Assembly: GCA_004431415.1 (NCBI GenBank)
Contig: QPMI01000587.1
Span: 1-64,000 of the forward strand
DNA length: 64,000 bases
Origin: Cyanophora paradoxa
Taxonomy: Eukaryota > Glaucocystophyceae > Cyanophorales > Cyanophoraceae
Reading direction: 5' to 3'
The translations under genes and the position numbers were made by a program. Below the pieces are notes generated by a model. The model did not search any database, had not been told where the DNA came from, and saw only the letters and a list, made by a program, of their open reading frames with translations. This document shows, one piece after another, positions 43,039 to 53,470 of this stretch; positions within the stretch are counted from its first letter, which is position 1, and every line of letters begins with the position of its first letter.

Positions 43039-43199
43039 GCGCCCGACCTTGGGTCAGTTGACGCCCAGGCGCTCACGTTGAGCGCCCGATCACGCCCCAG
43101 AATAATTCAAATCACGAGAATCGCCGGGAAATCCATTCAACGTCCCCAAAATTTCCAGGATCAAATTGCAAGGCGAGCCTCTACAGGGCCATCTGCGCG

Positions 43200-44890
43200 A
43201 GTCGAGGGTCTGCAAGACCAGTTCACTTGAACGAACAACGGGCGACCAGAGGGGGAGGCAGCCTGACCTTGCGCATCTTGTCGAGCTTGCCGAACCAAAT
43301 TAGCCTCGGAGTAGATACGCGAGAACCGGCGACCAAGTTCAGTAGAGGCAGAGTTGCCGACAGTGATATCAGGTTGAAGCAACAAATCGGTAGGAAGCGT
43401 ACACTGTCGACCGTACAACATCTCGAAAGGTGTGAATCCAGTAGATGGATTCTTGAAGTTGCGAATCGCAAACGAGGCGAAAGGAATGAACAAGTCCCAT
43501 TGCTTCTCGTTCTGTTCCGCATAGAAACGAAGGCGAGTGACGAGAACATCGTTGAACTTTTCCACGAGACCCTGCGATTGGGGATGATAAGGAGCAGCGA
43601 AAACATGTTTTATTCCGAAGATCCGTTCCAACTCTTGCAGAATGAGATTATCGAATTCTCCGCCACGATCAGAAGAGATTTTGCGAGGAACTCCATGTTC
43701 AGGGATCCAATGTTCGAAAAGTGCGCGAACACAGTGGCCGACTTGGACCGTGCAGGCACTGCGGTGCCCCATCGAGTAAAAACATCGACAATTGTCACCA
43801 CGTACTTGTTACCACGACTCGATATGGGAAACGGCCCCACGATGTCGATCTCAATGTGTTGCATCGGAGCATCAGCAACCACAGATACAGTCGGAAGATT
43901 CGAAGAGGTTGGCTTCGGTTTAATCAACTGACACTTGTGGCAGCTCCGAACGTAATCATAGACATCGCGACGCAAGTTCTTCCAATAGTAACGAGATGAG
44001 ACAAGATCGATCAACTTGGTCACTCCAGGATGTCCGAAATTGTCATGAAGAGCCCGAAGGACCTGTTGAGTCATGGGGTACGGAACAACGACTTGAAAAG
44101 AATCAGATCCAGTTCGTTGGCGACAAAGAACATCACACTTCAGTACGAATTTCCCACTCTTGAGAGTTCGCTCCACTGACTTGTCCACGCCCTCAGGAAG
44201 GACAAGCACATCATCTTCAAGATACCTGATCATGGTGTTGAGCAACGGATCCTCAAGTTGAGCAGCTCTAATATCAGAAGCAGAAAGAGATAAGTCAAGC
44301 TCAACTGCATTCACAAGAATAGGGATGAGAATGATAGGAGAAATTAGAGACAACCCCTCAATCTTGGCAACAACTCGCTTCACAAGTCTCGAAAGTGCAT
44401 CGGCATCAGCATTAAGGGTACCAGACTTGTGCGAAATTTCATAATTGTACTCCTGCATTCCAAGAATCCAGCGGGCAATCCGAGCATTTGGGAACTCCTT
44501 ATTCGACTTCATATACTTGAGAGCACTGTGATATGACTTGATGAAGAACTTGGGGCCTCTCAGATAATGTGAGAACTTTTTAGTCACAGCCCAGTAAACA
44601 GCATATAACTCCTGCTCAGTAACTGTCCACTTCTGTTGCTCATCTGATAATGGCTCAGCAGCATATGCAATAACAACCTCCTTGTTCCACTTGCGCTCAG
44701 CTGGGGTGAGTGTCTTAGAAGCAAATGAAATGACTCGCTCCTGACCATTGTCATCCAGTTGCGACAACACAGCACCAATGCCAGTTTTCGAAGCATCTGT
44801 TTTGAGGATAAAAGGCTTCTTGAAATCTGGATATGCAAGAATAGGAGAGGAACACAATAACTCCTTGAGCTTCCGAAAAGCAAAGTCTTC
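43200..44890 (-). pseudogene. Ty3-like RNase H and integrase fragment, copy B
   Basis: Same extent as copy A. RNase H through the second integrase Asp is open (43610-44857). A 4 nt loss near 43730 (gaacacagtgg versus gaacagcgacagtgg) then shifts the frame, and the rest continues as 43161-43772. Contains FILKTDASKTG, the zinc finger (HDNFGHPGV ... CHKC), IEIDIVGPFP, the second Asp region, and GLVEKFND. Decayed and without LTRs. Confidence 0.85.
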
Positions 44891-44924
44891 CGCAAATTCG
44901 AGCAGGCGAACAACGTCAAGCTCT

Positions 44925-45185
44925 GCGTGTACACGACAGTGCTGGACGAGCAGGATATCTTGCCTATCTACATCAGCGCAGCTCTTCAGGATATCTACGT
45001 AGAGGATCCCGATCCTCTACGTGCCTGCTGGCGACGGCAACAACGTAGGGCATTATCTGGATCAAGCACATATCGCGGCTGTTCGGAAAGCACGGCTCGA
45101 ATGCCAAACATTACTGCCTCGCGTGCCAGAGCGGCTTCGGGTCGGACGAGAAGAAGAAGAAGAGTAAGTATAAGACACGCCCAAG
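44925..45185 (+). pseudogene. Fragment resembling N-terminal region of Polinton-type DNA polymerase B
   Basis: Plus-strand reading gives LDEQDILPIYIS, then in a shifted frame WIKHISRLFGKHGSNAKHYC followed by LACQSGFGSDEKKKK. The order (D-x-I-x-P-L/I-Y-I-S, then W-I-K-x-I-S-R-L, then a C-x2-C finger with a G-F-G/S-S tail) resembles the zinc-finger region upstream of the catalytic domain in protein-primed PolB of Polintons and related viruses. Stop codons and a frameshift show decay, and the polymerase catalytic motifs are absent. It sits on the opposite strand to the Ty3 fragment. Recognition is from memory of the family pattern, so moderate confidence only. Confidence 0.45.
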
Positions 45186-45420
45186 CCGGTTGTGCGGTTT
45201 TGACGAAAGGCGAAGGACCAAAAGGCCCGAAGCACAATCGACAGTGAACCAACCAGACAAGGGTAGTGGCGGCGCAAACGCCTTACGGTCTACCGTGTAT
45301 GCCCCGGTGGTCCAGCGCTCATTCAGGCAGACACGGAAAGCAACCACAGACATCCCAATGCGGGCCTCTTCCTAATGCCGGCCTGGGGGAGTCCTGGTCA
45401 TGACCTCACGTAAGAAACCT

Positions 45421-46527
45421 TCAACCATCAGTCATGTCATCAGACTCTTCGTCAGTGATAAGGACCATTGGGGAACCTGGGTCATCAGCGAGATCCATAG
45501 ATGCAGCGGATGGGAGAGTTGGAGGAGGTGAGGGCCGCAAACGTTTGAAAGAAACCTGAGGTAGGACACCAGCTGCAGGAACGTTGTCACCATGATCCAG
45601 AGCACCAGGGTCTGGAGAAGACACTCGACGACGCTTAGGCGGGACAATAGAAGGAGAAAGAGGATCAGTATCCATGGGCATCATAGGCGCAGAAAAAGGC
45701 AGAGGGGCAGAAGAGGGAGGAGCTAGGAAAGCAATGACAGCATGACTCGCGAAGTCGGGCTCAACATCAACAGCGTCAATTCGGATAGGAGAGATCGAAA
45801 GCATATCAGGGGCAAGCTCAGTGTCATCCACATAGATGATAACTTGAGGAGAGGGCGGAGGTGAACCTGTATCATCGATAACAGCATCAAGACCGAATGC
45901 TGAAGCACCAACACAACGGTGTTGAAGAGGCGGCTCATCCTCTGAGTCAATATCCGGAGGCGGGTGAGGTGGCAACGGGTGAGGGGGTGAGTGAGCCATA
46001 GGACCAGGGTCAGGGGCAGGGTCGGGTCCCCCAGGGGGGTCGTCATCATCTGATGAGGTACTACTGGAGGAATCATCAGAATCATCAGGGCCAAGGTCGG
46101 AAAGGTCAGAGGAGTCTGAGCCGTTGTCAGGAGGGGACATATAGCCTTCCAGATCCTCCTTTTCAAGACGCTGCAGCAGGACAGGCCGCGCACTGGCGTA
46201 GGCAAACTGGGTAACAAGAGAGCTAGAAGCTAGGTCGGGGCTAGGGGCCGGCTGATCGACGTGCTCGCAGTGCTCATAGGGGGCTAAGGAATGGTCAAAA
46301 GCACGGGAAGCGTCTAAGAGATTAGCGTAGAATGAAGAATGAGAGGGGTCAGCAGTAGAGATGAAACGGAAATATCCACGGACATAGGTGACTTTAAATC
46401 GAGGTAAACGACAAGGAAGCATGTCCATAAAATCGTCCAGTTCATGGAACAAGGCAGTCATCAGAGTAGCTGTTTTCAAGCCCGTCTTGGAGGAAGGTGT
46501 AAGGGGCAGCTGGGTGTTAGGGTCCAT
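45421..46527 (-). CDS. Acidic, proline/serine-rich protein downstream of LINE reverse transcriptase
   Basis: 368 residues from ATG 46527, 34 nt after the preceding frame stops. The first 130 residues look folded (FKVTYVRGYFRFISTADPSH). Residues 130-200 are Ser/Asp/Pro low-complexity (DDSDDSSSSTSSDDDDPPGG), and the tail has a basic PPKRRR patch that could be a nuclear localisation signal. No known domain seen. Position and strand suggest a third ORF of the LINE; it could also be a host gene fragment next to it. The frame is uninterrupted, in contrast to the broken frames upstream. Confidence 0.5.
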   Translation of the reverse strand: MDPNTQLPLTPSSKTGLKTATLMTALFHELDDFMDMLPCRLPRFKVTYVRGYFRFISTADPSHSSFYANLLDASRAFDHSLAPYEHCEHVDQPAPSPDLASSSLVTQFAYASARPVLLQRLEKEDLEGYMSPPDNGSDSSDLSDLGPDDSDDSSSSTSSDDDDPPGGPDPAPDPGPMAHSPPHPLPPHPPPDIDSEDEPPLQHRCVGASAFGLDAVIDDTGSPPPSPQVIIYVDDTELAPDMLSISPIRIDAVDVEPDFASHAVIAFLAPPSSAPLPFSAPMMPMDTDPLSPSIVPPKRRRVSSPDPGALDHGDNVPAAGVLPQVSFKRLRPSPPPTLPSAASMDLADDPGSPMVLITDEESDDMTDG

Positions 46528-46560
46528 TGCAAACGTAGCAGCAGCTTCAGTGCGACCTGC

Positions 46561-47295
46561 TCAATAGGCCAGACAGTACGAGCGGAAAATGATGTGCAAT
46601 CCAAGAATCCGAACAACCTGCCACTCCCAGTTCTGCAAGAACATCCAGCTGTCAGCGAAACGGACCAAGCCAGTGAGCAGCCAGGCAACAAAGCGTGCAG
46701 AAGGGATGGGCATCGGCTGGAGCTGCAGGGCATGGAAGAGAAGCGACCACAACTGCTGCACTACGGGGCAAAGAGCCAAGACGTGCAGCGAGTTGCAGTG
46801 CCTGTGGCAGACCGGACATAGCGAAGAGAGAAGCTCACTGTCAAGCAAATTCGCCGAAGCGGGATGCTGAAGATCACGCGCAGCCATAGCAGCGATGCGG
46901 GACGATGTGCGGAGGGCGTTGTAGCGCAGTGCAAAGTAGCCGTCAAGGACCCGCTGCATGAGAGCGTAGCGGAGGTCGGGAATCACCGTGTTGAACCAGG
47001 GAAAGCGATCAGTGCGCGCATCGTAGCCCAGCGGCCAGAGGAACTTTGGAGAGAGATCAGCATGCCACTTAGTCTCAGCGGTCGTCGGCGCCATGAAAGC
47101 GTGGGAGGAGAGGTACTTGTACACGTCGTGAACCGTGAAACGCGACGGGGCAGCAGGCAGCTTGTGCACAACCGACTTAGAGAGGCGCAGCTCTTCCTTT
47201 GAGCGATCATTGATGTTCTCACGGTCAGAGTAGAGCGCAAACGTACGGGAAGACAACGGTGGCAGCGGAAGGAGTGCAAGGTCGGAGAGCTGCAA
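46561..47295 (-). pseudogene. LINE C-terminal region with zinc knuckle
   Basis: 244 codons containing CPVCHRHCNSLHVLALCP, a CCHC-type knuckle (C-x2-C, then H and C) typical of the C-terminus of LINE ORF2, followed by a Trp-rich helical segment. It is separated from the reverse transcriptase frame by a frameshift near 47400 and a TAG just before 47295. Probably once continuous with it. Confidence 0.65.
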
Positions 47296-47409
47296 CTAGT
47301 TCATGAGGAACCGGACGAGGGCAGGCATGGAAGACAGCTTGCATGCGTTCTTAACCAGGCTAAGCGCATGTGCAGGCACGGGAATGAAGTCGATCGCACG
47401 GGCCGCGGG

Positions 47410-48816
47410 TCAGATTGCGACTACATCGGGGAGGGCAACGGGATTTTCAATCGAAGGACTGCAGGGCACGTCAATCTCATGGAAAGCGAGCTGTGTGTCA
47501 GGAAGAAGATGAACGCGACAGAGAGCTACTCCCTGGAGCGAGACACGCTCAGCAGCAAGTTTCGAGAAAGGGCCAATAGCGAGACCTCCAGGTTCGTGTT
47601 TCCAGTCTGCAGTTTTACCACAACGCCAAACCTCTTGCGCAAGTCGATTATTGAGTGCATGCAGCTGGTCGTGCAGTTGCTCGGGATAGGAGGGTTGGAC
47701 ATAGAGAGTATGTTCACCAGAGAAATCCCAGATTTGATAGTTGAAACGGAAGCCGAGACGGAAAAGCAGCATAAAAGTAAAGTCATGCTCATAGTACGTG
47801 TCTTTCTTATACCAGGGGTGCATGATCGGCATACGCAGGAAATCCCAAGCGCAGCGGGGCTTCTTGACATTGAAAATAGTCCGCCAAGCTTCGAAGATGG
47901 CAAAGAATGGGTCAGCAGGCAGGGGCCACAATGGCTTAACCAAGCGATCAGTCCTGTTGAGAAAAGGAAGCCAGAGCCCAAAGCCACCGTTTTCCGTGAA
48001 GGCCTCAATAATTTCTCGACCAGGAAGCCCCACCGGGGAAGCAAGCCACGATTCCAAAGAGTTTGCGGCAAAGGCCAGCTGGAAATGTTTGGGGGAGGGC
48101 GCTCCGAGACCACCAAGAGATACAGGCCAACAGGAGGCAGTGGTCATTCCCTGATGGGGTAAGATGAATGCATCGGAATACGTAGATCGCTTCCAGACGA
48201 AGGTCTGTAGATTCTTTGAAATAGCCCGGAGAATTTTAGGAGGTGCTGGGACTGCACGGGTATAAAAGCTTAAGACGCCCTGACAAAAAGCATAGGCGAT
48301 GCGACCACGCCCAAGAAGCGATGACTGGAAATCGACTGCTGTCTCCATAAAGAAGGTCGCTTTATGCTGAATCATGTTCCAGGACGGATGGTGCTCGCGA
48401 TCAAGAAGGAGCTGATGAGGGAAACCAAGCTGCTTATGACAGGCAGGATCGAGCTCAGTAGCGCAAAGAACAGGGAACGGCAGGGGATCAGCAGGATCGA
48501 GATCCAACGGCGAGGCAGCAGGTTCCCACAGGACGATGGCCACAGACAGTGGCTTGAAAGAGCCAAAACGTGCATGGATGGCTAAGAGAGAGTCACGCAG
48601 AGATAGCCCCTGGGCGCGAAGCAGGAACAGCTGATAAATATCGTCAGCAAACTGGACAAGGGGGGTGCCAACGGGGCGGGGTATATCAGTGAGTGAGAGC
48701 AAGAGAGAACGTAGAGGGCTGATTGAGAGAATGAAGGAAACCGGGCTCCAGGGACCACCTTGAATGGTGCCCACCAAACGTGAGAACACAGAAGAGAAGA
48801 GCCCATTCGCAAATAC
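47410..48816 (-). pseudogene. LINE reverse transcriptase, C-terminal half
   Basis: The frame is open from 48942, but everything right of 48816 is LTR and satellite sequence. The LINE part starts within the palm: GTIQGGPWSPVSFILSISP corresponds to the QGxxxSP region and VQFADDIYQLFL carries the FADD active site. Thumb and connection follow (LGGLGAPSPKHFQLAF). The first catalytic Asp and the endonuclease are missing. Confidence 0.78.
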
Positions 48817-48906
48817 ACCCACCAGCAAGTCAGTCAGTCGAAGGGGGAATACGCACAAGGCGCTAGCCTTAGGCAGATGACCCTCCCACCCGCAAGTCAC
48901 TGAGTC
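48817..48906 (-). repeat. Satellite remnant between LINE and Ty3 LTR
   Basis: One short module and the start of another, minus orientation, with the core aaggcgctagccttagg. It shows that both the LINE and the Ty3 element border satellite. Confidence 0.9.
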
Positions 48907-49077
48907 TGACGGGTTGCGGCCAGAAATGATCAAAGAACACAAAGAAGAACATGTTTACCCGTCATTTGCAAGAGTCTCGTGTATTTATTCCAGAAGCCAG
49001 TACCAGCCCCCAACTGACTACCGCACACAAGGCACAGGGCTATGCTACGAGGGGGAGTTTGGGTTCGAGATACAACA
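48907..49077 (-). repeat. 3' LTR of the Ty3-like element
   Basis: 171 bp, TGTTGTATCTCG ... ACCCGTCA on the minus strand, with AATAAA. A few differences from the LTR at 36675-36845. Confidence 0.9.
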
Positions 49078-49119
49078 TTACGCTCCGTAGTTGAGAGGGC
49101 CACGTTCTCGCTGGCCAAC

Positions 49120-52100
49120 TCATTCACGCTCAACGTAGGGGATGAGACGATCAGCGTGAACCGTAACCTTGTCACCGGTAGAATAGCCAAGCTTGTTGTC
49201 ACCACCAACAAATCGAACCACATAGGACACACCATGTCCACGAGAGGCATCAGCAACGATCTCCCAAGGACCAGTGAACTTGGGGTCCATCTTGCGCAAA
49301 CGAGTCGAAGGGGTCTTGACACAGACCAGTTCACCTTGAACGAACAACGGGTCACCCGAGGGTGAGGCAGCCTGACCTTGCGCATCCTGTCGAGCTTGCC
49401 GAACCAAATTAGCCTCGGAGTAGATACGCGAGAACCGACGACCAAGTTCAGCAGCATGAGTAGAAGCAGAATTGCCGACAGTGATATCAGGTTGAAGCAA
49501 CAAATCAGTAGGAAGCGTACACTGTCGACCGTACAACATCTCGAAAGGTGTGAATCCAGTCGAAGGATTCTTGAAGTTGCGAATCGCAAACAAGGCGAAA
49601 GGAATGAACAAGTCCCATTGCTTCTCGTTCTGTTCCGCATAGAAACGAAGGCGAGTGACGAGAACATCATTGAACTTTTCCACGAGACCCTGCGATTGGG
49701 GATGATAAGGAGCAGCGAAAACATGTTTTATTCCGAAGATCCGTTCCAACTCTTGCAGAATGAGATTATCGAATTCTCCGCCACGATCAGAAGAGATTTT
49801 GCGGGGAACTCCATGTTCAGGAATCCAATGTTCGAAAAGTGCGCGAACAGCGACAGTGGCCGACTTGGACCGTGCAGGCACTGCGGTGCCCCATCGAGTG
49901 AAAACATCGACAATTGTCACCACGTACTTGTTACCACGACTTGATTTGGGAAACGGTCCAACGATGTCGATCTCGATATGTTGCATAGGAGCATCAGCAA
50001 CCACAGGTACAGTCGGCAGATTTGAAGAGGTTGGCTTCGGTTTAATCAACTGACACTTGTGGCAGCTCCGAACGTAATCATAGACATCGCGACGCAAGTT
50101 CTTCCAATAGTAACGAGATGAGACAAGATCGATCAACTTGGTCACTCCAGGATGTCCGAAATTGTCATGAAGAGCTCGAAGAACCTGTTGAGTCATGGAG
50201 TACGGAACGACGACTTGAAAAGAATCAGATCCAGTTCGTTGGCGACAAAGAACATCACATTTAAGAACGAATTTTCCACTCTTGAATGTTCGCTCCACTG
50301 ACTTGTCCACGCCCTCAGGAAGGACAAGCACATCATCTTCAAGATACCTGATGATGGTGTTGAGCAACGGATCCTCAAGTTGAGCAGCTCTAATATCAGA
50401 AGCAGAAAGAGATAAGTCAAGCTCAACTGCATTCACAAGAATAGGGATGGGAATGATAGGAGAAATGAGAGACAACTCCTCAATCTTGGCAACAACTCGC
50501 TTCACAAGTCTTGAAAGTGCATCGGCATCAGCATTCAGGGTACCAGACTTTTGAGAAATTTCATAATTGTACTCCTGCATTCCAAGAATCCAGCGGGCAA
50601 TCCGAGCATTTGGGAACTCCTTATTCGACTTCATATACTGGAGAGCACTGTGATCCGACTTGATGAAGAACTTGGGGCGTTTCAGATAATGTGAAAACTT
50701 TTTAGTCACAGCCCAGTAAACAGCATATAACTCCTGCTCAGTAACTGTCCACTTCTGTTGCTCGTCTGATAATGGCTCAGCAGCATATGCAATAACAACC
50801 TCCTTGTTCCACTTGCGCTCAGCTGGGGTGAGTGTCTTAGAAGCAAATGAAATGACTCGCTCCTGACCATTGTCATCCAGTTGCGACAACACAGCACCAA
50901 TGCCAGTTTTCGAGGCATCTGTTTTGAGGATAAAAGGCTTCTTGAAATCTGGATATGCAAGAATAGGAGAGGAACACAATAACTCCTTGAGCTTCCGAAA
51001 AGCAAAGTCTTGTGATTCTCCCCATACAAACAAATTCTTGGATTTCAACAAATCATACAATGGAGAAGCTATGATTGCACATGAAGGTATGAAGACCCTG
51101 TAGTAATTCACTAAACCTAAGAAAGACCTGACTTCTGATACAGATGTTGAAGTCTTGAAATTCTTCACAGCCTGAACTTTGCTGTCACATGGCTTGATTC
51201 CTTCTCGGCAAACAACAAATCCAAGGTACTCAGCTTCAGCCTTGAAGAAACGACACTTACGTGCTTTTAACCGCAGGTGAGCAGCAATCAGCTGATCAAA
51301 AACCCATTCAAGATGTTCGAAATGCTCCTTCAGACTCCTGGAAAAGACACATATATCATCAAGATAAACAAGAATAAAGATGTAAAGGTAAGCCCCTAAC
51401 ACTCCATTCATCAACATCTGAAATGTCGCAGGGGCCGTTTTGAGGCCCTGAGGCATGCCATTCCACTCATACAAACCAGTTGGTGTCCTAAAAGCTGTCT
51501 TCGGCCGATCCTTATCACTCATCTTGACATTCCAATATCCATCATCACAATCTGCAACAGAAATATATATGTATCCAGAAAGAGCTTCAAGAGCATCATC
51601 AATTCTTGGTAAGGGATATGCATCATCCTTGGTAACACTGTTGAGCCTTCTGTAATCGATGCAGAAACGATATGAGCCATCCTTCTTCCGCACAAGGACC
51701 ACCGGAGCGGCCCAAGGGCTTCTAGAAGGACGAATTAAATTCCTTTTGATCAGCTTTTGAGTCTCTTGAACAATCTTTTGGCGTTGGTCAAAAGAAAGAC
51801 GTCTTGGAGGTTCAGCAATCGGCTTTGCATCTCCAGTGTCAATGCTATGCTCAATAGGAGGACCAGGTCTGGACTCATCATGTTTCCATTGACCCTCAGC
51901 AAATACTTCATGCTTCCTCGCCAAGAAATCCCACATAAGCTTCCTCTCATCAAGATTATCATCAGCTGAACCAACACTGCATGGAGAGATGAGGCTTGCA
52001 ACATTATCACCAAATCGCTCCCGAATCTCCTTCAAAATCACTTCATCGACCGAAGATACTGGTACAGAACTTGCTTGCGAAAATACAGAACTCTTTTTAT

Positions 52101-53406
52101 CGCTATCTAATGAAGTCGAGTTATTTACAACAGAATCTGAAACTCTTTTACTTGAATCATCAAAAGAAGACTGGAGAACAGCTTCGGACGCAGTGATATC
52201 TACTGAATCAGGACCCTTGTACTCAGAAGTGTGCACAAAACTTCCTTTCCCAGATGAGTCATAACTCAGCACCAGGTTGACATCACAGATTTCCGGCATG
52301 TTGTGGACAACTGATGTTTTACTCTTGCTCGGAACAAACCTGGCTAGCCGGGTACCTTCAGGTATTACTGCCGGTCCCCTGTCAGACCTTGGATCAAGAT
52401 TGACAAGCAATACCTTGATACGTCCTCCACGACAATGAGCTGGGCCACCTGCCACATGGACAAACTCATTCTTGTTCCATTCTCTAAAGTCATCAATAAA
52501 GCCTTCGCCATCCTGCACATAGCAGCGGCTGGGTGCTCGCATCCAAACAAATCTCTGAGTTCCAGGATCAAGCTTGACCCTCTCAGCAGTCTCCATAATC
52601 ACACCATATTCTTCAGAACACTCATCAGAATTGCGAGATGATTCATCAGGGCGTGGTTGAGGAGAATCTGGCAAGGATCCATGCTGCTGATCTGATCCAA
52701 AAGCAAGAGAAGCAATCTTACACTCCACTGGCTGATCTGGGAACTTCGAGAATGTGATGGAGCGCCTGTTCACCTGTTCATTTTTATATGTCACTCCAAA
52801 TTCAGACAAGAAATCTTGTCCAAGAATGCCGGCATATGGATAATTGGGAAAGTCCACAACAAGGAAAGGGAAAGATGCTGTCAGAGGACCGATTGACCCT
52901 TTAATCAGAATCTCGCCAGGTACATTAACAAGATGTGAATTTGGCAGGCGAACACAAGGCGTGAATGAGGTCTTAATTACCTGATTTTGAAGTTTCAACT
53001 TCTGCACCAGTCTACTCGTGACCAGTGAAATATCAGCCCCACTGTCCAGGAAGAACTCATAAGTGGTGCCCTTGATGACAACTTTGACCAACGATCTCCC
53101 AGGTGGAGTGACAGCAAACTGTCTCCCTGCTGGAGAATTCTCTCTAGGAGAGTGGGAGTTGTCAGAGGGACTTTTTGGGTTTGAAGTGCTACTGCTATTT
53201 CCAACAATTTCAAGAGATTGTTTGCTCTTCGAAATTCCACCAAGTGATCCATAATGCCTTCTGGGAAAAGCGGAAGGAGACAAAGAAACCTTGCTGGTAC
53301 ACTGAGAGAGAGGCACTCGAATGAATTCTCCCTTCTGCTTGGAAACAAGCATGGTCCTCTGTTCCAGAGAAGAGGCATCACAGCTTGGGGTAGAAGCGTT
53401 GATCAA
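49120..53406 (-). CDS. Ty3-like Pol polyprotein (protease, RT, RNase H, integrase)
   Basis: 1428 residues. Aspartic protease with FFLDSGADISLV at about 118-129; reverse transcriptase about 540-740 with YISVADCDDGYW (motif A) and YLDD at 681; RNase H with TDAS at 829-832; integrase zinc domain 1080-1118 (GHPG ... CHKC) and core with D1147, D1207 and E1243 (35 residues between the last two, DD35E); C-terminal FTGPWEIVADASRGHG. No stops or frameshifts, so it could still encode active enzymes. Gag is missing. Ends 43 nt before the 3' LTR. It acts in cytoplasmic particles and then the nucleus to copy and insert the element. Confidence 0.93.
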   Translation of the reverse strand: MINASTPSCDASSLEQRTMLVSKQKGEFIRVPLSQCTSKVSLSPSAFPRRHYGSLGGISKSKQSLEIVGNSSSTSNPKSPSDNSHSPRENSPAGRQFAVTPPGRSLVKVVIKGTTYEFFLDSGADISLVTSRLVQKLKLQNQVIKTSFTPCVRLPNSHLVNVPGEILIKGSIGPLTASFPFLVVDFPNYPYAGILGQDFLSEFGVTYKNEQVNRRSITFSKFPDQPVECKIASLAFGSDQQHGSLPDSPQPRPDESSRNSDECSEEYGVIMETAERVKLDPGTQRFVWMRAPSRCYVQDGEGFIDDFREWNKNEFVHVAGGPAHCRGGRIKVLLVNLDPRSDRGPAVIPEGTRLARFVPSKSKTSVVHNMPEICDVNLVLSYDSSGKGSFVHTSEYKGPDSVDITASEAVLQSSFDDSSKRVSDSVVNNSTSLDSDKKSSVFSQASSVPVSSVDEVILKEIRERFGDNVASLISPCSVGSADDNLDERKLMWDFLARKHEVFAEGQWKHDESRPGPPIEHSIDTGDAKPIAEPPRRLSFDQRQKIVQETQKLIKRNLIRPSRSPWAAPVVLVRKKDGSYRFCIDYRRLNSVTKDDAYPLPRIDDALEALSGYIYISVADCDDGYWNVKMSDKDRPKTAFRTPTGLYEWNGMPQGLKTAPATFQMLMNGVLGAYLYIFILVYLDDICVFSRSLKEHFEHLEWVFDQLIAAHLRLKARKCRFFKAEAEYLGFVVCREGIKPCDSKVQAVKNFKTSTSVSEVRSFLGLVNYYRVFIPSCAIIASPLYDLLKSKNLFVWGESQDFAFRKLKELLCSSPILAYPDFKKPFILKTDASKTGIGAVLSQLDDNGQERVISFASKTLTPAERKWNKEVVIAYAAEPLSDEQQKWTVTEQELYAVYWAVTKKFSHYLKRPKFFIKSDHSALQYMKSNKEFPNARIARWILGMQEYNYEISQKSGTLNADADALSRLVKRVVAKIEELSLISPIIPIPILVNAVELDLSLSASDIRAAQLEDPLLNTIIRYLEDDVLVLPEGVDKSVERTFKSGKFVLKCDVLCRQRTGSDSFQVVVPYSMTQQVLRALHDNFGHPGVTKLIDLVSSRYYWKNLRRDVYDYVRSCHKCQLIKPKPTSSNLPTVPVVADAPMQHIEIDIVGPFPKSSRGNKYVVTIVDVFTRWGTAVPARSKSATVAVRALFEHWIPEHGVPRKISSDRGGEFDNLILQELERIFGIKHVFAAPYHPQSQGLVEKFNDVLVTRLRFYAEQNEKQWDLFIPFALFAIRNFKNPSTGFTPFEMLYGRQCTLPTDLLLQPDITVGNSASTHAAELGRRFSRIYSEANLVRQARQDAQGQAASPSGDPLFVQGELVCVKTPSTRLRKMDPKFTGPWEIVADASRGHGVSYVVRFVGGDNKLGYSTGDKVTVHADRLIPYVERE

Positions 53407-53470
53407 ATGACCTCGAACATTTTGAGCACAACAAATCTTGCCACTGTCAAAGGAGCCATTAAAGTATTAA

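Larger units (their letters stand above)
40150..45390. repeat. Tandem duplication of about 2.55 kb (satellite + Ty3 fragment + PolB-like piece)
   Basis: The order minus-strand satellite, Arg-Gly-rich piece, Ty3 integrase/RNase H fragment, PolB-like piece occurs twice, first at about 40150-42776 and again at about 42777-45390. The stretch 42376-43230 differs mostly by single-base losses, often in homopolymers. Confidence 0.85.
45391..48816 (-). mobile_element. 5'-truncated non-LTR retrotransposon (LINE)
   Basis: Minus-strand remains run from inside the reverse transcriptase (5' end cut at about 48816 against satellite) through a C-terminal zinc-knuckle region and a third open frame. 5' truncation is typical of LINE insertion. 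The 3' end, near 45390-45420, is set only by the end of the duplicated block; no poly(A) tail was seen. Confidence 0.75.
48907..53470 (-). mobile_element. Ty3-like LTR retrotransposon, 5'-truncated
   Basis: Minus-strand element with a 171 bp 3' LTR (48907-49077) and a nearly complete Pol. The 5' LTR and most of Gag are missing. Upstream of the polyprotein ATG the same frame continues a little (to a stop near 53462) with a knuckle-like KICCAQNVRGHL. It is the likely source family of copies A and B and of the LTR at 36675. Confidence 0.85.
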
